Of a DNA stretch of 64,000 nucleotides, positions 1-9,460 are shown in pieces (the first letter of the stretch is position 1; each line of letters opens with the position of its first letter). The stretch is from positions 5,043,001-5,107,000 of the forward strand of contig NC_087073.1 in the NCBI RefSeq assembly GCF_026151205.1, in the 5' to 3' direction. A program made the translations under genes and the position numbers. Origin of the DNA: Bolinopsis microptera (taxonomy: Eukaryota; Ctenophora; Tentaculata; Lobata; Bolinopsidae). Below the pieces are notes generated by a model. It made no database searches and had not been told where the DNA came from. It was given only the letters and a program-made list of their open reading frames with translations.

Positions 1-1077
1 TACAAATCACAGGAGCGCCTGCCAGACCTTACACTGTAGATTGGCAGAGTGGGATCCTGCAGACACGTGGGTCGCCAAAATATAATAGGGACTCAGTGGA
101 AACTCCCAGAGTTAACATTCACAAAAACTATCCCCAGGATGCCCACAAACACTTGAGCTATTAAATGTTGTAATTGCGCTATATTAGGTAGAGAGTAACC
201 ACGCATTAGAGATAATGAGATGTGCTTTAGTTCCGGGTGATCTCAAAAGCTTGCCAGGTTTATGAAACAAACAGCACAAATGTTACCTCCATATATTACA
301 CTTATAAGACTACCAGCCAGCAATTTGCGGTATCGAGGGAGAGTCTGCTGAGGATGTAACTTTAGAGAACGAACTAGGAAAACGTAGTTGTGAAAATGGC
401 TGTAATTGTACTTCAATCGCCCAGGGCTTTAATGGCTAGTGATGCAACTCTCTTTTTGTTTCATAACAAAGTTAAGATAGAATTTTCACATTTTTAAGAG
501 TCCAAATAAGTTAAGCATGTTATTGTCTGAAAGTGGTGTATTTCATTGCACGTTTAAAACTTGATTATCACACTGTGTACGAATACTTAACCTTATAAAA
601 ATAATACGTACTCTAATAAGTTTATGTTTTTCGAAACTCGAGTCTCATTAGCTTATACCGATGAATTAGACAGGATAACAAATTCCGGCGCACATTAACC
701 ACTAAACACACAATTATCCTAACAAAAATCTGCGGATTAGATTGGACTATAGTATATTTTCCACCGTGCGCGCACGTCACAATACAATATAATTAACTTA
801 CAACCAAGCGCGCGCGCACAGAGACAAACGAAGAACTCTGCAAAACAGAGAGAGCGCATTCCATTCCTCGGGGAGCAGCAGGGCCAAGTACTGAACAAAG
901 AATAGGGAGCATATTGAGTTAAAATACTTTCAAACAATAATAATCTTATAATACATCATACATAAATTACAACTTCGGTATAAATGGGTGAAATAAAAAA
1001 CTGTGGGGGAGGACGTAAACAAAAATAAAAACAATGCTGTAAAACAAGGTCGGGGAAGAGGCAGATCCAGAGTAAGT
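1..1077. other. Non-coding stretch, possible retrotransposon leader
   Basis: I see no convincing gene. The stretch is AT-rich and lies between the window edge and the antisense Ly6-like ORF. If the element's 5' LTR lies before base 1, this is its untranslated leader. No primer-binding site could be assigned with confidence. Confidence 0.35.
1067..1077 (+). promoter_or_regulatory. Candidate splice donor in the retrotransposon leader
   Basis: The sequence CCAGA|GTAAGT matches the 5' splice-site consensus well, with the cut after base 1071. It lies upstream of gag and could feed the two acceptor sites placed just before the env-like ORFs. Its use is inferred, not shown. Confidence 0.3.
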
Positions 1078-1512
1078 TCAATAAACATTGAGGCAATATT
1101 GAGCCAGGTTCAGCATAAGTAGAATGTGAATAGCTAAGCCAGGTCGAAAACTTGCAGAGTTACAGAACGCACCCAAACACTCATCTTGAATGGTACAACT
1201 CTGTGAAAGAACAGTAGTGTTCGGTCCAGGACCAAGTAATTGCCGAGAAAGGGGAACCAGCTGGTCACAACCAGGGCCACAACCCATGTAAGTAGTGAAT
1301 CGTACAGTTGTCTGGGGAAACATCACTTCACCACTCATTATAACACAAACGCTGCAATTAGTCGTAGTAGGTAGAGAGCAATCTCCAAGCCCTAGATCTC
1401 CGAAAGAATAGTTCAAACCCATTATCACTTCCCCTTCGTAACAAGTATGACATGGCAGGGTACACCCAAGCATAATAAAGGAGCAGAGTACAATCATGTT
1501 GAGATGCGACAT
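1078..1512 (-). CDS. Ly6/uPAR (three-finger) domain-like GPI-anchored protein, antisense to the retroelement
   Basis: The 144-residue ORF has an N-terminal hydrophobic signal peptide ending near residue 20, ten cysteines in the mature part beginning CHTC, a final cysteine followed directly by asparagine (FCN), and a C-terminal hydrophobic tail fitting a GPI-attachment signal. The closing C-N and the ten-cysteine count are typical of Ly6/uPAR three-finger domains, which act as small extracellular ligands or receptor modulators at the cell surface. The ORF is intronless, unlike most animal Ly6 genes, and ends about 170 bp from gag on the opposite strand. It may be a host gene beside the insertion or a gene carried by the element. 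Family call rests on the cysteine pattern only. Confidence 0.5.
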   Translation of the reverse strand: MSHLNMIVLCSFIMLGCTLPCHTCYEGEVIMGLNYSFGDLGLGDCSLPTTTNCSVCVIMSGEVMFPQTTVRFTTYMGCGPGCDQLVPLSRQLLGPGPNTTVLSQSCTIQDECLGAFCNSASFRPGLAIHILLMLNLAQYCLNVY

Positions 1513-1685
1513 CCCTGAGGAGTAAGGAGTTATTACTATTACAAAATCAACTTGGGGGAAAGGGAATTGTAGGGAAGCGAGGGAGATATTGTGGGGGGTT
1601 CAAATATATATTATAAAAATGCTATTATCGAACTACGCTATAAAATTAAAACCTTTACTCTTAAAGCCCAAGCTTAGTGACAATT

Positions 1686-2762
1686 ATGACAACGTACGAA
1701 GCTACGATGACGGCGCTAAGCAACGAGCAACAGCAAGTGATCGGAGATAAGGTGAAAGAAGTCAAGAAACTGGCGGAACAACAGGCTCAGACAGCTTTAG
1801 ACGAGGCCAAAGCTACGATTCAAGAAAGGGGGGACCAACTACTGGCGCAAGCGCGGAAGGAACTCCGTGACACGGCCAAAACAGTAAGGAAACCGGATCT
1901 GTACAAAGGTGATAAGGATATCAAAGAGTACATTACAACATGGGATAGCTACCGAACAGCTATGGAACTAACAGAGAACACTGCAAAGGGCGTTTTCCTC
2001 ACTTATTTGGACGGACCTAGCAGGAAGAAACTTGCCCTGGTGGAAGACGAAGTACTCAACTATGACTGGGATAACTTCTGCGCGGCAATAATAAAAGCTT
2101 TGGGTAAACCCACGTCCCGACTAGCTTTGAGGCACAAACTGCGCAACATGATGCAAAAACCGACAGAATCAGTCACGGAATTCTATGCTCGGATGCTAGA
2201 GATTGCAGCAGATGCGTTCACAGAACGTGAATCGCGAGAGATGGAAGCCGCACTGCGAGAAACGCTCTGTGCTGGACTAAGAAGTGAACAAACGGCTGTA
2301 GATGTCATGGAGCATGAAGAGTGGAGCTTTAAACAAGCCTTGGACTATGCAACAAAGCGAGACACGGCCATAGCTGCAAGGAAGGAAATGGCGGGAGGAG
2401 GAAGATCCGAAATTGCCATCCTTCGAGTAGAGGAAACCAAACCCAGCCCACCGGATCAAAATACTCAAGCAGAAAGAGAAAACCCACAAAGCAGGAGAGC
2501 TGTAAGATGCTTCAACTGCAACATGTTAGGACACATCTACAGGGAGTGTCCAAACAAAAAAAGGTGTTATTTCTGTAATGCCACTAACCACATCAAAAGA
2601 GACTGTTTTGAGTATAAGAAGAAGATGGCAGAAGGGAGTGACAAACAAGGATTCAGAAAAAATCAGTTCAAAGCAGAAGGAAGTGGTGGACCAAACAGGA
2701 ACCCGAGGAACTTCCCAGCAGAATGGAGACAGCCACAAGGGAGAATGACTTCAAAAAACTAG
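1686..2762 (+). CDS. gag: Gag polyprotein of the Gypsy-type element
   Basis: About 358 residues starting at the ATG at 1686; an in-frame GTG lies at 1677. Coiled, charged N-terminal part (residues 1-60), a capsid-like helical middle, then two perfect CX2CX4HX4C zinc knuckles near residues 280 and 296 (starting CFNC and CYFC), followed by a basic tail. Zinc knuckles bind genomic RNA during particle assembly. The reading frame ends at a TAG that sits directly behind an A AAA AAC heptamer, so a fraction of ribosomes should continue into pol. Intact, no internal stops. Confidence 0.9.
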   Translation: MTTYEATMTALSNEQQQVIGDKVKEVKKLAEQQAQTALDEAKATIQERGDQLLAQARKELRDTAKTVRKPDLYKGDKDIKEYITTWDSYRTAMELTENTAKGVFLTYLDGPSRKKLALVEDEVLNYDWDNFCAAIIKALGKPTSRLALRHKLRNMMQKPTESVTEFYARMLEIAADAFTERESREMEAALRETLCAGLRSEQTAVDVMEHEEWSFKQALDYATKRDTAIAARKEMAGGGRSEIAILRVEETKPSPPDQNTQAERENPQSRRAVRCFNCNMLGHIYRECPNKKRCYFCNATNHIKRDCFEYKKKMAEGSDKQGFRKNQFKAEGSGGPNRNPRNFPAEWRQPQGRMTSKN

Positions 2763-5700
2763 AAAAGGCCTCTAATTCCAATCAAATAGAGGGGCCATCC
2801 GCTCGCAACAACAGGTACCCCATAAACGTTTGTGGAGGCCACTTATACGTCATTGGTAGACTAAATGGGGTGAAGAGACACTGCTTGGTAGATAGTGGAG
2901 CAGCCAGGAACTTGTGTTCAGAGGCAGTAGCACAAGCTCTAGGTTCAAGGGTGTCAAAAAAGGCGTGTGACACCACAAACCTGAGAGGAATCACAGGCGC
3001 GTCATTGATTGTGATCTACAAACTAGAAGAGGTGGAAATATGGCTAGGAAAAAGACCATTTAAAACCGATCTGTATGTAGTCAGAGCACTAGGAGAGGAG
3101 GTGATACTAGGTCTGGAATTTTTGGAAAAGTACAACTGGACCTTAAGCCTAGAACATCATACAATGCATCGCCCAGAATGCAAAGTACCACTTCTTGCTA
3201 GAGCGCGAAGCAAAGGCTCATGGCAAGTAAAGGTGGTGCAACAAGAAGACATAGGACCTGGAAATAGCAACATAAAGTGCGAAGTAGAAACCCGGGAAAA
3301 GGAAAACTTTGATGGCTTCTTCCTACTCGAACCTAATGAGGACATTTGGGGGGAGTCGAGAGATGACCCACCACAATGGATGGTGTCTGTAAAAGAGGGA
3401 AAGTGTATACTCCCAGTGACAAATAGTACAGAAAAGGGATATCTATCGTTACCAAAGGGCACCCGAGTAGCCACAATAGAAAACATAGTACTGGCTATAA
3501 ACCAAGTGGACTGTGGGGAAGAACCAGACAGAACAGAACAGATAATAGAATACTCAAAGGTAAGGGAGGCTGAGAATCTAACTAACCAACAAAAGAAGGA
3601 AGTAGAATTGCTTCTATCTGATTTCAACCATATCTTTGCTCTCAGTAGAAAGGAACTAGGAGTAACACACCTTATCGAACATGAGATACCACTAACAGAC
3701 GACATCCCAGTAGTGTGCCCGTACCGGCCGGTACCATTCCATGTATTCAAAACCTTGGAAAAGGAAGTACAGGAACTTATTGAAGCTGGGGTATTGGAAT
3801 ACTCTAAGAGCAACTTTTCATCGCCCGCCTTCTTGCTTCAGAAGGAGTCAAAGTCGCGCCTTATTGTGGATTTTAGGAAGTTAAATCAAAAATCCATTAG
3901 AAGTATGGCAACAGTGCCGTCAATACATACGCTTATATCTAATTGGAATGGGAAAAAGTGGTTTTCAACACTTGACCTCAAGGACGGGTACTATCAGGTG
4001 TCCATCAAAGAGGAACATAGAGATCGTACAGCATTCACGATTCCATCCATTGGTCATTTAAGGTACTGCAAAGGCGCCTTAGGCTTAACAGGGCTCCCTG
4101 CCACCTTCTCCAGCCTTATGGATAAAGTTCTGGAAGGAATAAAGGCAACGGTTGCTATGTCGTTCTTGGATGACGTCATAGTGGCAGCAGATACCTTTGA
4201 AGAAATGTTAAAAAATCTCAGAATTGTATTTGAAAGGTTTAACGATGCCAATCTCAAGTTAAACGCAAAAAAGTGTGAGCTGTTTAAACAGAGAGTCAAA
4301 TTTTTAGGAGTATACCTAACCCCAAATGGAGTTGAAGTGGACAAGGAAAAAACCGACGCCATCCGGAAAATGCCCCATCCAAGGACAAAAAAGCAAGTAC
4401 AAAGGGCTTTAGGAGGCTTCTCCTGGTGGAGAAACTTCATGAAAGGCTTCGCTGAAAAGGCAAAGGGGCTCACAGACACTCTCAGAGGGGAAAAATTCAA
4501 GATGACAGAGGAAGCTAAGAAAAGCTTTGACCTACTGAAAGATGAACTGTGTAACCCTCCCATTCTAATCTATGCCGATCTAGAAAAGGAGATGATAGTG
4601 TACACTGACTGTTCGCTAATAGCCATGGGGGGTGTTCTAGGTCAAGAAGTAAACGGTCAGTTTCATGCAATAGCCTATGCTAGCAAAGTACTAACACCAA
4701 CACAACAAGCCTATCCTTCCTTCAAGAGGGAATTTCTAGCACTCAAACACTTCATCGAGTTATGGAGAGCCTTCCTCCTTCACAAACCTTTCACCTGTTA
4801 CGTGGATGCAATCAGTTTATGCGGGGAGGGGTTTCTGAAGAAAACCACTTCGGCAGTCATGCTACGTTGGTTGATCAAATTGTCAGAATACCAGTTCACC
4901 ATCAAATATAGGCCAGGACCTCAAATGGAGCTAGCAGATTTGCTATCCAGACCGCCACCATTACCACAGAAATCTGAACAACTGTTTGACTGGTATGTAG
5001 AAAATTCGGGCATGAAGGACAAATCCATAAATAAAGAAGATTACTTAGAAGAATACATAGCCATGGTAGGGGAGGAAAAAGAAGATCTGGAGGAGGAGGA
5101 GACAAAAAACCCGGAAAAGCCGGAAGAGGACAATACGGGATTGGGATTCGATGAACTTGATTGTCCATTCGCAGGAAATATCCCACCAAAGAAGACTAAG
5201 GCCTACCCTCTAGGAGGCCCAAACACGAACCCTGAGGGACGCCATAACTCCACTCTTGGGGGGGACCAAAACATCAACCCTGGGGGACTCCAAAACCCCA
5301 GCTCTGTACAGCACCAAATAGCCATCCCTGAGGGTTCCCAAAATGTCCTTGGAGAGCCTGCATCGGAGGGACAGGGACAAGGACTAGGCTCTTTTGACCA
5401 ACCGCTAGCTGCGAAAAGAGACAGTGAAGGCTATTGGTTCCGGGCACAATCAAGCGACGATGACTTACAAATAGTCAAAGAGTGGCTAAGCTCAGCTTTT
5501 ACTCCTTCTCGAAGAATGGCAAACAGCTTTGGGGAAATACGAAGGAAATTATGGAACCAACTCAATAGATTATTTGTGAACAATGAGGCCTTAGTGTGTT
5601 TCAAGTACTATAACACTAAGAGTAAGAAATATAAAGCCCTTATTGTGGTACCAAAAGGGCACACAGTCAAGGTAATGTACCAGTACCATAGCACTCCATT

Positions 5701-7261
5701 GGCTGGGCATATGGGGTATGCGTCCACTCTGGGCAACATCAGAAAGGTATACTTCTGGCCGCGCATGAACAAAGAGATACTCATGTACTGCCAAGAATGC
5801 GCTGTGTGTGAGGTAAACAACCTCAAATACAAACGGAAACCACGAGCTCCTCTAAAGCAGTGGAAGTCGAATCGCATAAATCAGACGGTAAATATCGACT
5901 TAGTTGGCCCTTTTACACACAGAAACAATCACTATAAATATATATTGACCATTCTTGATCGGTTCTCAAGGTACTGTGCAGCAGCCCCCCTAAAAACACA
6001 GACTTCACGAGAAATCGCAAAACAACTTCTGAGCAAATGGGTGTTCAAAATGGGAGTACCTGAGGTCATCCTTTCAGACCAAGGAGCCAACCTATCTCTG
6101 GCGGAAGTCATGAAGGACCTATACCACATATTAGGTATCCAAAAAGTGAGAACAACGGCGTATCACCCGGAGACAAATGGAGCGATTGAAAGACGTCACA
6201 AAGACTTGGTAAATGTACTCAAAAAATTAGTAGGAGAAAATCCTCAGCATTGGCATCAACATCTAGACATAGCACTTTTCGGGCTAAACAGTGCCATAAG
6301 TTCGAGCACCGGGTACTCACCACATGATCTAGTCTTCTCGTACCCAGTACGGGTTCCAGCCGACTTGGTGTTCTCTGTCACTACAACAGAACACTATAAG
6401 AACGGAGCCCATCTCAAGAGTGCGAATTACTACAAGTTCAGGGAAATATTCGATCAAGTTAGATCCAATATAAACACGGCTATGAAACTGCAGAAAAGGA
6501 CTTATGACCGGCAAGCAAACTTCACCAGGTATGAAGAAGGAGACAGGGTGCTGATATACAGGCCTATACCAGCCAAAGTACAGGAGTGGAGAAAGTTCAA
6601 AAACACATTCATAGGGCCATTTGAGATAAAAAAGAGAATATCTGAACATAACTACCTTGTGGAGGGGTTAGACGAGAAGAAAACCCACCTGGTGGTTCAC
6701 TTTGACCATATGAGGTTTCTTAAATCCATTCAGAAGGGGAAGGCCACTCCCGATAAGGAAACAACAGGGGGAGAAAACAGCAAAAAAGCAGAAAAAGGAG
6801 AAAATAAAGAGGAAGACCCAGAAGAAGATCCAGAAGATATTGAAATAATATCGAATAGGGACACAGAAGAAAAAAATGGCCTTTCATCAGAAGAAGAAAA
6901 CATGGAGGACCAAAACGGATCCTCAACCATTAACCAAGAGGAAATAACACCACGAATAGTGGTTGAAGAAGAAGAGATCGAAAAAGAGAGTCCAGCCCAA
7001 CAGGATTCACAAGATAACCAGGAAGTAGAGGAATTGCAAGGAGCAAAGAGGGGAAGCTCAGTTCTCCAACAACCTCTCATCTCAGGCGACGAGGTGGTTG
7101 AAGGACCAGAAACCTCCAGGGGCCAGGAAGGAAGTTCACTGACCTTGGACTTGGATACAGGCTCTGACGAAGAGACAAGTATCAGGAGAAGCAAAAGGGA
7201 CAAAAAACCCCCAAGTCGCTTCACAGATGAACAAGTAAAAATCTATGGACCAAGTAGCTAG
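2723..7261 (+). CDS. pol: Pol polyprotein: protease, reverse transcriptase, RNase H, integrase
   Basis: 1512 residues from the first ATG in frame, though it is expected to be made as a Gag-Pol fusion by -1 frameshifting. Domains in order: retropepsin with DSGA at residues 57-60; reverse transcriptase with LDLKDGYYQV near 416 and the catalytic FLDD near 477 (FLDD instead of the usual YxDD); RNase H from about 622 with YTDCS; a zinc-binding HHCC region near 990-1035; integrase core with D near 1059 (NIDLVGPF), D near 1119 (SDQGA) and E near 1156, about 36 residues apart; a GPF motif (GPFEI) near 1300; then an acidic tail rich in Glu. All catalytic residues are present, so the protein looks functional. 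Assignment to Ty3/Gypsy rests on the RT-RH-IN order. Confidence 0.93.
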   Translation: METATRENDFKKLEKASNSNQIEGPSARNNRYPINVCGGHLYVIGRLNGVKRHCLVDSGAARNLCSEAVAQALGSRVSKKACDTTNLRGITGASLIVIYKLEEVEIWLGKRPFKTDLYVVRALGEEVILGLEFLEKYNWTLSLEHHTMHRPECKVPLLARARSKGSWQVKVVQQEDIGPGNSNIKCEVETREKENFDGFFLLEPNEDIWGESRDDPPQWMVSVKEGKCILPVTNSTEKGYLSLPKGTRVATIENIVLAINQVDCGEEPDRTEQIIEYSKVREAENLTNQQKKEVELLLSDFNHIFALSRKELGVTHLIEHEIPLTDDIPVVCPYRPVPFHVFKTLEKEVQELIEAGVLEYSKSNFSSPAFLLQKESKSRLIVDFRKLNQKSIRSMATVPSIHTLISNWNGKKWFSTLDLKDGYYQVSIKEEHRDRTAFTIPSIGHLRYCKGALGLTGLPATFSSLMDKVLEGIKATVAMSFLDDVIVAADTFEEMLKNLRIVFERFNDANLKLNAKKCELFKQRVKFLGVYLTPNGVEVDKEKTDAIRKMPHPRTKKQVQRALGGFSWWRNFMKGFAEKAKGLTDTLRGEKFKMTEEAKKSFDLLKDELCNPPILIYADLEKEMIVYTDCSLIAMGGVLGQEVNGQFHAIAYASKVLTPTQQAYPSFKREFLALKHFIELWRAFLLHKPFTCYVDAISLCGEGFLKKTTSAVMLRWLIKLSEYQFTIKYRPGPQMELADLLSRPPPLPQKSEQLFDWYVENSGMKDKSINKEDYLEEYIAMVGEEKEDLEEEETKNPEKPEEDNTGLGFDELDCPFAGNIPPKKTKAYPLGGPNTNPEGRHNSTLGGDQNINPGGLQNPSSVQHQIAIPEGSQNVLGEPASEGQGQGLGSFDQPLAAKRDSEGYWFRAQSSDDDLQIVKEWLSSAFTPSRRMANSFGEIRRKLWNQLNRLFVNNEALVCFKYYNTKSKKYKALIVVPKGHTVKVMYQYHSTPLAGHMGYASTLGNIRKVYFWPRMNKEILMYCQECAVCEVNNLKYKRKPRAPLKQWKSNRINQTVNIDLVGPFTHRNNHYKYILTILDRFSRYCAAAPLKTQTSREIAKQLLSKWVFKMGVPEVILSDQGANLSLAEVMKDLYHILGIQKVRTTAYHPETNGAIERRHKDLVNVLKKLVGENPQHWHQHLDIALFGLNSAISSSTGYSPHDLVFSYPVRVPADLVFSVTTTEHYKNGAHLKSANYYKFREIFDQVRSNINTAMKLQKRTYDRQANFTRYEEGDRVLIYRPIPAKVQEWRKFKNTFIGPFEIKKRISEHNYLVEGLDEKKTHLVVHFDHMRFLKSIQKGKATPDKETTGGENSKKAEKGENKEEDPEEDPEDIEIISNRDTEEKNGLSSEEENMEDQNGSSTINQEEITPRIVVEEEEIEKESPAQQDSQDNQEVEELQGAKRGSSVLQQPLISGDEVVEGPETSRGQEGSSLTLDLDTGSDEETSIRRSKRDKKPPSRFTDEQVKIYGPSS
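2753..2796 (+). promoter_or_regulatory. Programmed -1 ribosomal frameshift signal at the gag-pol junction
   Basis: In the gag frame the codons read TCA AAA AAC TAG, giving the slippery heptamer A AAA AAC at 2753-2759 immediately before the gag stop. After a 7-nt spacer a hairpin can form between GGCCTCTA (2767-2774) and TAGAGGGGCC (2787-2796, with a two-base bulge). Pol lies in the -1 frame relative to gag, exactly as such a site requires. Confidence 0.85.
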
Positions 7262-7703
7262 GACCAGAACCCGAGAAAATTAGATAAGGTCATAGACGAT
7301 GACATATTATACAATTCAGTTTATTTGCTAAGCTGCAATTTCAAAAAGACTTTGTAAAACTTTGCGTTGTACCTGCTGTTTAAATATTTCTGAAGCTGTG
7401 ATGGTGCAAATAAATATGTGTATATATTTGCATTGCATTGAAAAGGTGAAGGGAAGTTTCACTGTTTACAGGTACACAAAAAGTTAGCTTAACAATAAAC
7501 TAGTCGACAAGGGTCCAAGAAGTAGTTCAAGGAAATTCAGGAGGGAATTTGGGTCGACAGGATATATCCAACAAGGCCATTTTAGGAGGCAGAACAAGGG
7601 GCATGTCTTAAGTGTTTTCAATACAGTATGAGAGGATCTGGCGACCTCTCGGGTATTGAAAATTCGCCAGCTTAACCACTAACCTGTCAATCCTCCATAG
7701 CAC
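7262..7703 (+). other. Spacer between pol and the first env-like ORF, with splice acceptor
   Basis: No ORF of note in these 442 bases. At its right end ACTAAC (7678-7683) is followed by a pyrimidine-rich stretch and an AG at 7699-7700, three bases before the ATG at 7704. This is a branch-point plus acceptor arrangement expected for a spliced envelope mRNA. Confidence 0.55.
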
Positions 7704-9374
7704 ATGAAAAAACAGAGCGTGAGGCTACTTGGAGCCATATGGGCGGTACTGATGCTCGGGAAGCTTGGTGCCAAAGCAGGATTGGTCTGCTCGACCAAAA
7801 AATCTGGACAACTATATCGGGTAGGGTCGGAGTTCAAATGCGAACAAGAGCAATTTAGATCGGCAGTGATCCAGCTTCAGAAAGCAAATATAAAAGAGTA
7901 TAAAAGTGAGGGAGATTCGCTGAAAGTTATCGAAAAAACCTGCGACACATACCTATCTTTTGTAGGCACCAAAGTACAAAACAGGTATGTGGAAACAGTG
8001 ACATGGATGAGCATGGAAAGATATAAAAATCACATCTTAAGGCAATCCTGTGAAAATATAGAAGGAAGAGTATTTATAGGGGGACAGCAAACCCCGGACT
8101 TTGACTGCAAATACAGTTACCTTAAACATCAGTCTACTTCAGTGCTGGCTTGTATTCACGACAAAGGAGTGGTTGTGGGGGCAAGAAACAGGATGACTCG
8201 CTCGGACTTGGGGGACGTTTCACACTGCGACTACCTAACAGGACACTGCCTGACAAGCGAGGGAGTGGCGATAGTGTGGAATCCAGACAAACAAGAAAAA
8301 GAGGAGTTCTTGGAAGTAGGAAGATTCAATGCAACAATGGTGAACGAGAACCATTTAATGATAAAAGAACTTGGAATAGCGTTTGACCTTCGACAAATGG
8401 AGAAGATCAATGATAATCAATTCCAAAATAAGGAATTCAAGTTAAAAATATTATACCACCAAACCAGGGAAGGTGGGCAGGCTAGCACACAGGCACAAGA
8501 CACATTAGATGTATTTAAACAAGAGATCAATGCTAAACTACAATTTTTGGCAGACAAACTAGCATCGCCAGTGGCCCAAGTAGGGACACTGTGCCAAGCT
8601 ATTGAACTGAACCAAAGATTAAGCAGGATGCTAGCAGTAATAGACCCAACACAATTCATGAGAACAGTGCTAAATAACACAAACCTTATCGCAAAAGCAG
8701 CTACATCAGATTACATCATGGTGTGGCCCTGTAAACAGGTAGATTCGATATCCTGGAGGCACATAGAGAACAAGTGTTATGCGGCCATACCAGTCAAGTA
8801 CAAACTAGAAGGACAAGAGGTGGAAGGATTCATGGAACCACAATCGAAAACGTTATACTCAGAAGCGGCAGAAATCGAATGCGGTAAAGCACCAAAAATC
8901 ATATTTGACATAAAAGGAGAAGCCTTTATTTATGCAGCTGGGAACGTACCCACCAGGATAAACCATTTAGAGGTTAAAACCTTACCTATACTGAGGACAA
9001 ACATGACAGATCAGTTATTTACAATACCGGATAACTGGGTATTCAATAGCACCGACTTGCACCACAATGATCTCGAAAATGCAATATTCTCCAGACTGGG
9101 AAATCGGATTGATAAAGTAGAGAGCAGGGAAATAACCAACGAAAACGCAAAACAAGCCAAACAAAAGGACACACAAGAGATTCTCAATTTCCTGGGCTTT
9201 CGGGGCATCAATTTGCATCACATCCTCGAAGGACTAGGCATCTGGATGTTTAGAATTATGTCAGTGCTAGGAGCTTATACATTTTTCGATGTCTATGGAA
9301 GATTATTGTGTCAATCACATTGGTCAAGGTTCAGGAGGCCAATCATTAATCACAATGAAGAGAGTGAACTATGA
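7704..9374 (+). CDS. Env-like membrane glycoprotein A of the retroelement
   Basis: 556 residues. It starts with a signal peptide (hydrophobic to about residue 26), continues with a cysteine-bearing ectodomain with several N-glycosylation sequons, has a predicted coiled-coil stretch near residues 460-495, and ends with one membrane span near residues 510-530 and a short, basic-then-acidic tail. No furin-type site was seen. Position after pol and type I topology make it an envelope-type protein. I do not recognise its family with certainty; a class III-like or attachment glycoprotein is possible. Its ATG directly follows a splice acceptor. Fully open frame. Confidence 0.6.
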   Translation: MKKQSVRLLGAIWAVLMLGKLGAKAGLVCSTKKSGQLYRVGSEFKCEQEQFRSAVIQLQKANIKEYKSEGDSLKVIEKTCDTYLSFVGTKVQNRYVETVTWMSMERYKNHILRQSCENIEGRVFIGGQQTPDFDCKYSYLKHQSTSVLACIHDKGVVVGARNRMTRSDLGDVSHCDYLTGHCLTSEGVAIVWNPDKQEKEEFLEVGRFNATMVNENHLMIKELGIAFDLRQMEKINDNQFQNKEFKLKILYHQTREGGQASTQAQDTLDVFKQEINAKLQFLADKLASPVAQVGTLCQAIELNQRLSRMLAVIDPTQFMRTVLNNTNLIAKAATSDYIMVWPCKQVDSISWRHIENKCYAAIPVKYKLEGQEVEGFMEPQSKTLYSEAAEIECGKAPKIIFDIKGEAFIYAAGNVPTRINHLEVKTLPILRTNMTDQLFTIPDNWVFNSTDLHHNDLENAIFSRLGNRIDKVESREITNENAKQAKQKDTQEILNFLGFRGINLHHILEGLGIWMFRIMSVLGAYTFFDVYGRLLCQSHWSRFRRPIINHNEESEL

Positions 9375-9436
9375 ATGAGCTTAACATGACACAAATATGT
9401 CAAAAGGTAGAAGGGCTCCATTTAAAAAAATTGTAG

Positions 9437-9460
9437 ACTAACAATATTTTCCTCTTTAGA
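9437..9460 (+). promoter_or_regulatory. Splice acceptor directly in front of the second env-like ORF
   Basis: ACTAAC at 9437-9442 (branch point-like), then TTTTCCTCTTTAG with the AG at 9458-9459, one base before the ATG at 9461. The layout repeats that of the first env-like ORF, suggesting alternative acceptors give two separate subgenomic mRNAs. Confidence 0.6.

Noticed and set aside
737-937. 66-codon minus-strand ORF
   Set aside because: No signal, domain or family resemblance; length expected by chance.
1-1685. 5' LTR of the Gypsy-type element
   Set aside because: Compared by eye with 12.2-13.8 kb; no matching stretch beyond a few bases, so no LTR is called here.
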